36,967 bases of DNA, taken from Clostridiales bacterium. GTDB lineage: Bacteria > Bacillota > Clostridia > Oscillospirales > Oscillospiraceae. The stretch covers positions 15,021 to 51,987 of the forward strand of contig JAAVHT010000034.1 of NCBI GenBank assembly GCA_014799565.1, given 5' to 3'. Each line of letters opens with the position of its first letter. The first letter of the stretch is position 1. The notes under the pieces were generated by a model, which worked only from the letters and a program-made list of their open reading frames with translations, was not told the origin of the DNA and searched no databases. Below are positions 14,559 through 21,523 of the stretch, piece by piece. The position numbers were made by a program, and so were the translations under genes.

Positions 14559-16271
14559 ATGAAAAAAATGAGTAAACTGCTGTCCGTTATCATTGCCCTG
14601 GTGCTGTGCGTCAGCATGGTCACACCCGCGATGGCCATCGATCTTACTGAGGATTATCTTAGTAACCTTGAGCAGAAAACGCATACGGATGGTTACAAGT
14701 ATGTCGATCTGAAGGTTGAGAAGGATGAGAATGGCAACGTTACCGATAATACGTTCAATATGACCGGCGATCTCAACATTGACTACACACTGCGGTTCAG
14801 CGGCAAGGACGATGTTGTGCTCAACATGAACGGCCATACCCTGAATCATGAGGGAGCTTCCGGGTCGGTGATTCGTACTGAGAAGACCAACCTGACCATC
14901 AATGGCGAAGGCGAAGACGGCAGCATGGGCACCATCACCGGCGGCAACGCTGTATCCGATGGAAACACCTATAGCGAAAACGGCGGCGGTGTCGCTGCCA
15001 ATGGCGGTGATCTTACCGTAAACAATGTGCATATCACTGGAAATGTGGCGGAGAAAGGTGGCAGTGCCATATGGGCCAAGGGCAGCGATAATGTAACGCT
15101 GGATAACGTTCTTGTTGACAATGCCGAAACTGGAACGAATGAGAAAGGTGAACCCAATGCCACTGGTGGAACGGTGTATTGTAAAGACGTCAACAAGGTT
15201 ACAGTCAAGGACAGTACAATCACGGATAACACGGCCGCCAGTGCCGGCGCGGGGCTTGCCTTCAATGACTGCAATGACGTCACTGTAGAAAACACCGTGA
15301 TTTCCAATAACACATCCACCGGCGTAGGCTCTGACGATGATCAACCTCTTGATGAGCCAGTTCCCTTTGGCGCTGGTGTGATTGCCCAGAATGTTAAAAA
15401 CCTCAACATGACGGGTGTCACCATCTCTGGCAATACCGCCGATACCGCGAATGGGACTGGCGGCGGTATGTACGCCTATAATGTTGACAAGATCAGCATG
15501 GATGAGGTCACCATCTCTGGCAACAAGGCGTACTACGGCGGCGGTGTGTATACCAACAATGTTGGATCGATTGAGATGAATAACACCCAAATAACCGGGA
15601 ACACCGCGGGCGGTGCCTATGGCGGAGGTATGTATATCTACAGCGACAGTACTTCGACTACTGTTAATGGTACCAATACCGTGATTGCCGACAATACGTT
15701 TTATGGCGGCAGCTCCGCTAACGATGTATTTGCGTATGCGAATGGCGTAACCATTGACATGAAGTTCGGGCCTACGACCTATGGCGACAAGGAGTTCGAC
15801 GGCTGGAGCAAGAGTTTTGAGACTTCGGAGTTTGTGCGTGAAGGGGAAGAGGCCGATGAAGATGGAGTCTTTGGGAACAACTATTCCAACAATTGGGGCT
15901 GGATGACCTTCCACTGGACCGAGCAGCCCGAGCAGCCCGACGAGGGCGACAAGACCCCTGTGCCTCCCGTGCTTCCCGAGCCCCCCGTGGTTCCCGTGAA
16001 CCCCACTCCCGATCCGGATCCCGAGGAGCCCGTGGAGATCGAGGAGCCTGAGACCCCGCTGGGCGAGCTGCCCGATGATCCCGTGGAGATCGAAGAGCCC
16101 GAGGTTCCGCTGGGCGAGCTGCCCGAGATCGAGATCGACGAGCCCGACGTGCCCCTGGGCGATGTACCCCAGACCGGCGAGGCGTCCACTATGATGTTTG
16201 TGGTCGTATTGCTGGCCTGCAGCATGGGCCTGGTGTATGTGAACACCGGCAAGCGCAAGGAAAACGCGTAA
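14559..16271 (+). CDS. Sortase-anchored surface protein with beta-helix domain (putative adhesin)
   Basis: 570 residues. Signal peptide 1-26 (KKMSKLLSVIIALVLCVSMV, then TPAMA). Residues about 45-430 are a right-handed beta-helix of Asn/Gly/Thr-rich rungs (for example VTISGNTADTANGTGGGMYA, VTISGNKAYYGGGVYTNN), like pectin-lyase or Pmp-type repeats. A Pro/Glu stalk (455-535) holds three near-identical 17-residue repeats. VPQTG at 536-540 is followed by a hydrophobic anchor and the basic tail KRK. No catalytic lyase residues are evident, so an adhesin or structural role is inferred. Base composition in the beta-helix is visibly lower in GC than its neighbours. The start at 14559 has AAAGGA 8 nt upstream. 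The leader is the triple c-di-GMP array; a sortase gene follows. Confidence 0.88.
   Translation: MKKMSKLLSVIIALVLCVSMVTPAMAIDLTEDYLSNLEQKTHTDGYKYVDLKVEKDENGNVTDNTFNMTGDLNIDYTLRFSGKDDVVLNMNGHTLNHEGASGSVIRTEKTNLTINGEGEDGSMGTITGGNAVSDGNTYSENGGGVAANGGDLTVNNVHITGNVAEKGGSAIWAKGSDNVTLDNVLVDNAETGTNEKGEPNATGGTVYCKDVNKVTVKDSTITDNTAASAGAGLAFNDCNDVTVENTVISNNTSTGVGSDDDQPLDEPVPFGAGVIAQNVKNLNMTGVTISGNTADTANGTGGGMYAYNVDKISMDEVTISGNKAYYGGGVYTNNVGSIEMNNTQITGNTAGGAYGGGMYIYSDSTSTTVNGTNTVIADNTFYGGSSANDVFAYANGVTIDMKFGPTTYGDKEFDGWSKSFETSEFVREGEEADEDGVFGNNYSNNWGWMTFHWTEQPEQPDEGDKTPVPPVLPEPPVVPVNPTPDPDPEEPVEIEEPETPLGELPDDPVEIEEPEVPLGELPEIEIDEPDVPLGDVPQTGEASTMMFVVVLLACSMGLVYVNTGKRKENA
16029..16175 (+). repeat. 51-nt repeat, three copies, encoding the Pro/Glu stalk
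   Basis: In-frame repeat with a 51-nt period (units start near 16029 and 16080; the third is degenerate). The units end in PLGELP, PLGELP and PLGDVP, the last running into the sorting signal. Copy number could vary between strains and change stalk length. Confidence 0.75.
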
Positions 16272-16278
16272 CGACAAA

Positions 16279-16309
16279 GGGGGCCCGGATATTCCGGGCC
16301 CCCTGTTTT
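16279..16309 (+). terminator. Hairpin terminator or attenuator between surface protein and sortase
   Basis: An 11-bp GC-rich stem (16279-16289 with 16293-16303), 3-nt loop, then TGTTTT. The sortase ATG is only 13 nt further on and no promoter lies between. It therefore probably trims rather than stops transcription, lowering sortase relative to substrate. Confidence 0.75.
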
Positions 16310-16322
16310 GAGGAGGTGCGCC

Positions 16323-17135
16323 ATGAACAGGCGGCTTCGCATGATCCTGAATATTGTCCTGCTTCTGGCGGTGCTGGTCTGCGCCGGGGTTCTGCTGCGG
16401 CAGCAGCTCCAGTGGCGGGACAGCGCCGAAGCCACGAAAAAGGCGGCGGAGATCGTCCATGCCAGACCCGCGCCGTCGGCAGAACAGGGGGACGCCTCCG
16501 CCGCGCCGGCTCTGGAGCCGGCCACAGGATCCGGGGACACGGATCCTGTGGTGAATGAGCTTTCATGTCTGGATCTGGCCGCCCTGCGGGCGGTCAACCC
16601 GGACGTGGCGGCCTGGCTCACCGTTCCCGGCGCGGACATCTCCCACCCGATCCTCCAGGGCCCGGACAACGACTACTATTTGCATCATACCTGGGAGAAA
16701 AAGTGGAACGGCGGCGGGTCCATCTTCCTGGACTGGCGCAGCAGCCCGGATTTTGAGGGGTTCCATACCATCATCTACGGCCACCGGATGCAGAACGGCA
16801 CCATGTTCGGCCCTCTGCACCGATACGCGGAGCAGGACTTCTGGACGGAGCACCCCTATGTCTATATAGCGGACGGCAAGTGCGTGCGCCGCTATCAGAT
16901 TTTCGCCGCCTGGGAGCCCAGTGTCACCAGCGCAGTCTACGCGCAGGATCTGGACAGCGAGGAGGCGCGTCAGGAGCTGATCGACCAGTGTCTGCGCGGC
17001 TCCGTGATCGACACGGGGGTGGTTCCCGGCCCGGAGGACAAACTGCTGACTCTCTCCACCTGCACCGGCAGCGGCCATGAGACCCGCTGGGTGGTTCAGG
17101 CGCGGCTGGAGGAGATATACCCGGCGCAAGAGTAA
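16323..17135 (+). CDS. Class B sortase
   Basis: 270 residues. Membrane transpeptidase that cleaves a sorting motif and links the protein to peptidoglycan. An N-terminal anchor (about 8-26) is followed by an extracellular linker and the SrtB fold: DVAAWLTVPGADISHPILQGPDNDYYLHH in outline, with catalytic His154 in YGHRM, Cys247 in TLSTCT and Arg255 in ETRWVV. The tandem location after a VPQTG protein marks that protein as its likely substrate. Start 16323: GGAGG lies 6 nt upstream. Followed by a strong terminator. Confidence 0.93.
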   Translation: MNRRLRMILNIVLLLAVLVCAGVLLRQQLQWRDSAEATKKAAEIVHARPAPSAEQGDASAAPALEPATGSGDTDPVVNELSCLDLAALRAVNPDVAAWLTVPGADISHPILQGPDNDYYLHHTWEKKWNGGGSIFLDWRSSPDFEGFHTIIYGHRMQNGTMFGPLHRYAEQDFWTEHPYVYIADGKCVRRYQIFAAWEPSVTSAVYAQDLDSEEARQELIDQCLRGSVIDTGVVPGPEDKLLTLSTCTGSGHETRWVVQARLEEIYPAQE

Positions 17136-17139
17136 TCAA

Positions 17140-17178
17140 GGAGAGACCCCGCGATATGCGGGATCTCTCCTTTTGTTG
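17140..17178 (+). terminator. Rho-independent terminator of the sortase gene
   Basis: A stem GGAGAGA + CCCGC with GCGGG + TCTCTCC (17140-17170, one internal mismatch), then TTTTGTTG. Confidence 0.88.
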
Positions 17179-17217
17179 TTGCTCTTATGTGGGGCGGGCC
17201 CTGCCTCCGGGCCGCTT

Positions 17218-18495
17218 TTATTCTGTGGGGATGATGCCCCGGTCGATCTTCAGCCGCAGCACCCGCAGCACGCTCTCGTCCAGCCGCTCCTGGGTGATCG
17301 TTCCATTCTCCACCGCCTGGGTGAGGGCATTGACGGCCTCCTCCAGGTTTTGGGGGCACAGCAGCAGATCCACCCCCGCCTGGATGGCGCCCACGGCGAT
17401 GTCGCCGCTGCCGTAGTGGTCGGTCATGGCTTGCATTTTCAAGCTGTCGGTGATGACCACGCCGTCAAAGCCCAGTTCCTCCCGCAGCAGCTCCGTGACG
17501 ATTTTGTGGGAGAGCAGGGCGGGCTGGTCGTCCACGTCGGCGATGATGAGGTGGCCCATCATCACCGCGTCCGCCCCGGCGGCGATGCCCGCCCGGAAGG
17601 GCTTGAATTCCGCCTCCCGCAGCTCGTCCAGGGTCTTGTAGACGTACACCGAGCCGTAGTGGCTGTCGGCGGAGGTGTCGCCGTGGCCGGGGAAGTGCTT
17701 GAGGGTGCAGGCCACGCCGCCGGCGTGGAACCCCTCCACGGCGGCGGCCACCAGTCCGGCGGCCTGGTCAAAGTCGTCGCTGTAGGCCCGGTCGCCGATA
17801 ACGGTGTTGCTGGGGTTGGACCACACGTCGGCCACCGGGGCCAGATCCATGTTGAAGCCGCAGGAGCGCAAGTCCTGGGCGATGGTCCAGGCGTTGTCTC
17901 TGGCTGTTTTCCCGTCCTGATCCTTGTAGTCCAGCATGGGGCCGATATAGGTGGTGCCGATGGTGTGCATCAGACGGTTGACCCGCCCGCCCTCCTCGTC
18001 GCAGGTGAGGATAAGGGGGATCTTGGTATAGGTCTGGACGGTGGACAGCATGGTTTTGGTCTGTTCCATGGAGACCAGATTGGTGGCGTCGTACAGCAGT
18101 CCCGCCACGGGATAGCGCTCCAGAGCCTGCTGGGTGGCCTCTCCCGCCGCCGTCACCTTGGACACTCCCGTGATGTCGGAGGGCTGGACGATGAACAGCT
18201 GGCACACCTTCTCATAGAGGGTCATCCCCGCCAGCAGCTCCTCCGCCGGGTCGGGGGCGGGCTCTGGGGTGGGTTCCGGAGTAGGCTCAGTGAAGGGCGT
18301 TTGGCCGGGTGGCTGAGAGTTCTGGAGAAGCAGGGGCGGAGTGGGCTGTTCCGGCTGGGGCGGCTGGGCCGTGTGCCGCGTTAAAACCAAGACAGCAAAT
18401 GCGATTGCGGCCAGCAGAAGGACGGCCAGGGCCGCGGCGGCGGGCAGCAGCCATCCGGGCCGGGAGGGGTGGGCGGTTCGTTTTCTTTTGTACAC
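17218..18495 (-). CDS. Membrane-anchored GH3 beta-N-acetylhexosaminidase (NagZ-like)
   Basis: 425 residues. It probably removes GlcNAc from muropeptides outside the membrane, in cell-wall recycling. There is a basic N-terminus, one hydrophobic anchor (about 17-39) and a Pro-rich linker with PTPEPTPEPAPDPAEE. The GH3 barrel follows: LTCDEEGGRVNRL, NMDLAPVADV, KHFPGHGDTSADSHYG (the Asp-His dyad of NagZ enzymes) and VVITDSLKMQAM with the nucleophile Asp near residue 350. There is no second GH3 domain, as in NagZ. The start is GTG 18495, GGAGG 8 nt upstream. Divergent from the ATPase gene. Confidence 0.92.
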   Translation of the reverse strand: MYKRKRTAHPSRPGWLLPAAAALAVLLLAAIAFAVLVLTRHTAQPPQPEQPTPPLLLQNSQPPGQTPFTEPTPEPTPEPAPDPAEELLAGMTLYEKVCQLFIVQPSDITGVSKVTAAGEATQQALERYPVAGLLYDATNLVSMEQTKTMLSTVQTYTKIPLILTCDEEGGRVNRLMHTIGTTYIGPMLDYKDQDGKTARDNAWTIAQDLRSCGFNMDLAPVADVWSNPSNTVIGDRAYSDDFDQAAGLVAAAVEGFHAGGVACTLKHFPGHGDTSADSHYGSVYVYKTLDELREAEFKPFRAGIAAGADAVMMGHLIIADVDDQPALLSHKIVTELLREELGFDGVVITDSLKMQAMTDHYGSGDIAVGAIQAGVDLLLCPQNLEEAVNALTQAVENGTITQERLDESVLRVLRLKIDRGIIPTE

Positions 18496-18528
18496 GGCGG
18501 TATCCTCCGTATATCATGTGAATGGGGG

Positions 18529-18568
18529 GCAGTTTCGATGAGAAGCTGCCCCCCAATTTTATACCATT
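18529..18568 (-). promoter_or_regulatory. nagZ-like gene promoter -10 and 5' hairpin
   Basis: On the minus strand TATAAA (18563-18558) is a likely -10; the -35 is poor. A stem of at least nine pairs (GGGGGGCAG with CTGCCCCCC, about 18526-18554) starts at about the predicted first transcribed base. Read on the plus strand the same hairpin is followed by AATTTTAT. Confidence 0.5.
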
Positions 18569-18773
18569 TCCGCCCTTACCGCAAGGGCAGGTTGGGTTAT
18601 TTTGGGCTGTCCACGGCGCATACGGGACTTGCTGGGGGAAATAGGGTAGAAGGGGGTGGGAAAGGAGGGGATCCCCGCACCATTTCCGCCCGATCCACAT
18701 AGATTGAAGTGAATTGAAAAGGCGGAGCCGCCCACAGGTTTGTGCCCCGCCGGAACTTGGAGGAGGCTTTCGG

Positions 18774-19853
18774 ATGCCCAACATACAATACTTCCTGGGC
18801 GGCAACACGCCCGCGGGGTTTTATTCTCTCTATCATCAGCTGTCCGACCCCGCCCGGATGCGGGCGCTGTACATCATCAAAGGCGGGCCGGGCAGCGGCA
18901 AGTCCACCCTCATGCGCCGGGTGGAGCGCCACGCCCAGGCCGCCGGGCTGGAGACGCAGCAGGTGCTGTGCTCCGGCGACCCGGACTCTCTGGACGCGGT
19001 CATCATCCCGGAGCTGGGAGCCGCGCTGGTGGACGGTACCGCCCCCCACGTGGTGGAGCCCAAATGCCCCGGCGTGGTGGAGCGATACATCGACCTGAGC
19101 GAGTTCTATGACCGCAGGGGGCTTCAGCCCCTGAAACAGGACATATTGGCAGCTACAGCGGAATACCAGGGCCACTACAAGCGGGTGTATCGCTGCCTGG
19201 GCGCGGCGGGGGAGCTGCGCCGGGACATGAACGAGCTGCTGGATACGGAAAACGTCCGGCAGCGGTTGGCCAAACGGGCGGCGGGCATCATCAGCCGTGA
19301 GCTCAAGCGCCCCGCCCAGGGGGAGGGCCGCGCGGATCAGCGCTTTGTCTCCGCCGTCACCCACAAGGGCGCCATCACCCTCTGGGACACCGTGTCCGCC
19401 CAGGCGGAGCGGGTGTATGAGCTGGCGGACAGCTATGGTCTGGCCCACCATCTGCTCAGCCCCATCCTGACTGCGGCGCTGGCCGTGGGTCACGATGCTA
19501 TCGCCTGCCCCGACCCCATGGCCCCCGACCGGCTGGCCCACGTGATTTTCCCCGGCCTTTCGCTGGCTTTTGTCACCTCCAGCCAGGAGGATCCCTGGCC
19601 CCACCACGCCCACCGCCGCCTGCGGCTGGACGCTATGGCGGACGCTGACGTCTACCGCCTCAACCGCCCCCGCCTGCGCTTCACGAAGCGGGTGGCGGCG
19701 GCCCTGCTGGAGGAGGGGATTGCCGGGCTTGCCCAGGCGAAGGAGGCCCACGACCGGCTGGAGAAGCTCTATAACCCCTATGTGGATTTTGACGGCGTGG
19801 CCCAGACGGCGGATCGCCTGGCGGATCAGGTGCTGGCGCTGAGAGACGAATAA
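18774..19853 (+). CDS. P-loop ATPase, PRK06851-like, unknown function
   Basis: 359 residues, cytoplasmic. Walker A is IIKGGPGSGKSTLMRR near residues 32-47. The overall pattern (MPNIQYFLGGNTPAGFYSLY start, VLCSGDPDSLDAVIIPELGAALVDGTAPH, ERYIDLSEFYD) is that of a conserved Firmicutes ATPase family listed as PRK06851, whose role is not known to me. The family normally has a second, related ATPase half. Here the C-terminal half lacks a clear GxxGxGKS. Start 18774: GGAGGAGG lies 7 nt upstream. Divergent from the GH3 gene; I see no clear promoter in the 280-nt gap. Confidence 0.82.
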   Translation: MPNIQYFLGGNTPAGFYSLYHQLSDPARMRALYIIKGGPGSGKSTLMRRVERHAQAAGLETQQVLCSGDPDSLDAVIIPELGAALVDGTAPHVVEPKCPGVVERYIDLSEFYDRRGLQPLKQDILAATAEYQGHYKRVYRCLGAAGELRRDMNELLDTENVRQRLAKRAAGIISRELKRPAQGEGRADQRFVSAVTHKGAITLWDTVSAQAERVYELADSYGLAHHLLSPILTAALAVGHDAIACPDPMAPDRLAHVIFPGLSLAFVTSSQEDPWPHHAHRRLRLDAMADADVYRLNRPRLRFTKRVAAALLEEGIAGLAQAKEAHDRLEKLYNPYVDFDGVAQTADRLADQVLALRDE

Positions 19854-19858
19854 AAGGA

Positions 19859-19891
19859 AAAGGGCGGGGGAAATCAATTTCCCCGCCCTTA
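19859..19891. terminator. Terminator hairpin between ATPase gene and the 89-residue gene
   Basis: A 10-bp stem (19860-19869 with 19881-19890). On the minus strand it is followed by TTTCCTTTTA; on the plus strand no T-run follows. It probably serves both converging genes. Confidence 0.65.
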
Positions 19892-19998
19892 TGGCGCTGA
19901 TCTATATCTATATTCAGTACCGGTCGGACAGTAGAACCCATCGGGCAAATCCGTCTTATAGGTTTTTAGGGCCAGTAGGACGGTACGGCAAAAGCCTG

Positions 19999-20268
19999 CT
20001 AAAGCCAGTCGAGCACAACATCGCGCAGGGTCGTAGGCGTCACGCCGTTGCGCACCAGCAGGCCGCTGAGCTCGTCGATGCGGGAGGCGCTGCACGTGAT
20101 ATTGGGCACAGACGCCTGCCCGCCGCCCTGCTCGGAGATCCTGACGCCATAGCTCTCGCAGGCATAAGGGCCTACGTCCATCTCTCCAATGAGGATGGAG
20201 TAGTCAAAGCGCCGGACTGCGCCGTTCTGGTCGGCCAGCTCCACGGTTTCAAGGAATAATTCCCGCAT
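19999..20268 (-). CDS. Small conserved protein (possibly DUF6514), Spo0A-linked promoter
   Basis: 89 residues, soluble, no signal or TM segment. The sequence (MRELFLETVELADQNGAVRRFDYSI in outline, YACESYGVRISE, then a short helical end TPTTLRDVVLDWL) resembles small clostridial proteins labelled DUF6514; this is a tentative recognition. Start 20268 has GAGAGGTGA 9 nt upstream. Its promoter has three phased 0A boxes directly upstream, so it is probably switched on by Spo0A~P at the start of sporulation or stationary phase. Single gene with a terminator near 19860. Confidence 0.75.
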   Translation of the reverse strand: MRELFLETVELADQNGAVRRFDYSILIGEMDVGPYACESYGVRISEQGGGQASVPNITCSASRIDELSGLLVRNGVTPTTLRDVVLDWL

Positions 20269-20305
20269 ATCTTCGGTTCACCTCTCTTTCGCTTTTCTCA
20301 AGAAT

Positions 20306-20334
20306 ATTATCCACATAGTAATCATTCTGCGCAA
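20306..20334 (-). promoter_or_regulatory. Promoter of the 89-residue gene
   Basis: On the minus strand: TTGCGC (20334-20329), 17-bp spacer, GATAAT (20311-20306). Start point near 20299. Confidence 0.72.
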
Positions 20335-20344
20335 GGGGGAACCG

Positions 20345-20371
20345 TTCGACAGTATTCGACAAAATTCGACA
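20345..20371 (-). promoter_or_regulatory. Three tandem Spo0A boxes, 10-bp period
   Basis: Perfect 0A boxes TGTCGAA on the minus strand at 20351-20345, 20361-20355 and 20371-20365. They occupy about -46 to -72 relative to the promoter at 20306-20334, all on one DNA face, the usual place for Spo0A activation. Confidence 0.82.
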
Positions 20372-20461
20372 GGAATACAAGATGTGGAAATCCAAAAGTG
20401 CCTTGAAATACCAGCGCTGGGTGCCCTACATATTTTAGCCAAAAATTTATGCAAAATTGCA

Positions 20462-20499
20462 CAAAAAGTCCAGGGCGGAACACCAGTTCGCCCTGGACT
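20462..20499 (-). terminator. Terminator of the crt-hbd operon
   Basis: An 11-bp stem (20467-20477 with 20489-20499), extended inside by GAAC/GTTC, then TTTTTGT on the minus strand. It lies 115 nt past the hbd stop. Confidence 0.82.
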
Positions 20500-20553
20500 C
20501 TTTAGTGGAATAAAATCCCTGTTAATTTTTGCTAGCTCCGTTCAACACACCGT

Positions 20554-20560
20554 TGTCGAA
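20554..20560 (+). promoter_or_regulatory. Isolated Spo0A box downstream of hbd
   Basis: TGTCGAA in the context GTTGTCGAATTTTT, a very good 0A-box match. No promoter or gene start is evident next to it. It lies 183 bp from the three-box cluster, in a non-coding stretch that otherwise holds only the operon terminator. Confidence 0.55.
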
Positions 20561-20613
20561 TTTTTTGAGATTACTTTGCGTAATGGAAGAAGTCTCTATC
20601 CGGCCTGGGATCC

Positions 20614-21486
20614 TTACAGCTCGTCAACAGCGGTCTTGGTGCGGTCGGCATTGTAGACGTAGAAGCCCTTGCCGGACTTGACGCCCAGGTTGCCGCCGCG
20701 GACCATCTTCCGGATCAGCGGGCAGGCGCGGTACTTGCTGTCGCCGGTCTCGTTGTACAGCACGTCCATGATGGCAAGGCAGATGTCCAGGCCGATGAAG
20801 TCGCCCAGCTCCAGGGGACCCATGGGATGGTTGGCGCCCAGCTTCATGGCGGCGTCGATGCCGGCGATGTTGGACACGCCCTCCATCTTGATGAAAGCGG
20901 CCTCATTGATCATGGGGATCAGGATGCGGTTGACCACAAAGCCGGCGGCCTCGTTGACCTGCACGGGGGTCTTGCCCAGCTCCTTGGAGATCTCGGTGAT
21001 CTTGTCCACGGTCTCGGCGGGGGTGTTGGCGCCGGCGATGACCTCGATGAGCTTCATGCGGTCGGCGGGGTTGAAGAAGTGCATACCGATCAGGGGACGG
21101 CTCAGGCCTTTGCCGATCTCGGTGATGGACAGGGAGGAGGTGTTGGAGGCGAAGATGCAGCCCTCTTTGCAGATCTTGTCCAGCTCGCCGAAGGTGGTCT
21201 GCTTGACCTTCATGTCCTCGAAGGCGGCCTCCACGATCAGGTCGCAGTCGGCGCACAGATCCTCTTTCAGGCCCGCGGTGATGGCGGCGCAGATGGCGTC
21301 CACCTTCTCCTGATCCATCTTGCCCTTTTCCACCAGCTTGGCGTAGCCCTTCTGGATCTTGGCCTTGCCGCCGTCAGCCCACTCCTGCTTGATGTCGCAC
21401 AGGGCGACAGTCCAGCCGCTCTGGGCGAACGCCTTGGCGATGCCCTGACCCATAGTGCCGGCGCCGATGATACCAACTTTGCTCAT
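20614..21486 (-). CDS. hbd: 3-hydroxybutyryl-CoA dehydrogenase
   Basis: 290 residues. Reduces acetoacetyl-CoA to 3-hydroxybutyryl-CoA with NAD(P)H in the butyrate pathway. Rossmann motif GIIGAGTMGQGIAKAFAQSG at the N-terminus, SNTSSLSITEIG, and the catalytic His-Glu pair in GMHFFNPADRMKLIEVI. The C-terminal helical domain has LGANHPMGPLELGDFIGLD and ends GGNLGVKSGKGFY. Start 21486 with AAAGGAAG 8 nt upstream. Second gene of a two-gene operon after crt (37-nt gap). Confidence 0.96.
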   Translation of the reverse strand: MSKVGIIGAGTMGQGIAKAFAQSGWTVALCDIKQEWADGGKAKIQKGYAKLVEKGKMDQEKVDAICAAITAGLKEDLCADCDLIVEAAFEDMKVKQTTFGELDKICKEGCIFASNTSSLSITEIGKGLSRPLIGMHFFNPADRMKLIEVIAGANTPAETVDKITEISKELGKTPVQVNEAAGFVVNRILIPMINEAAFIKMEGVSNIAGIDAAMKLGANHPMGPLELGDFIGLDICLAIMDVLYNETGDSKYRACPLIRKMVRGGNLGVKSGKGFYVYNADRTKTAVDEL

Positions 21487-21523
21487 GATAAAAACTTCCT
21501 TTCAAATAATATTGTGGGTTGTC

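Noticed and set aside
14475-16460. 661-residue minus-strand frame opposite the surface protein
   Set aside because: Antisense of the repetitive beta-helix; its Ile/His/Val-rich composition mirrors Asn/Asp/Tyr codons and has no ribosome site or domain.
12440-17180. Mobile element carrying the sigma/adhesin locus
   Set aside because: No integrase, transposase, tRNA target site or flanking repeats were seen; the AP2 domain alone is not enough.
18600-18773. Sigma-A promoter for the P-loop ATPase gene
   Set aside because: Only weak -10 or -35 look-alikes (TAGATT near 18709, TTGCTG near 18629) without correct pairing, so none was listed.
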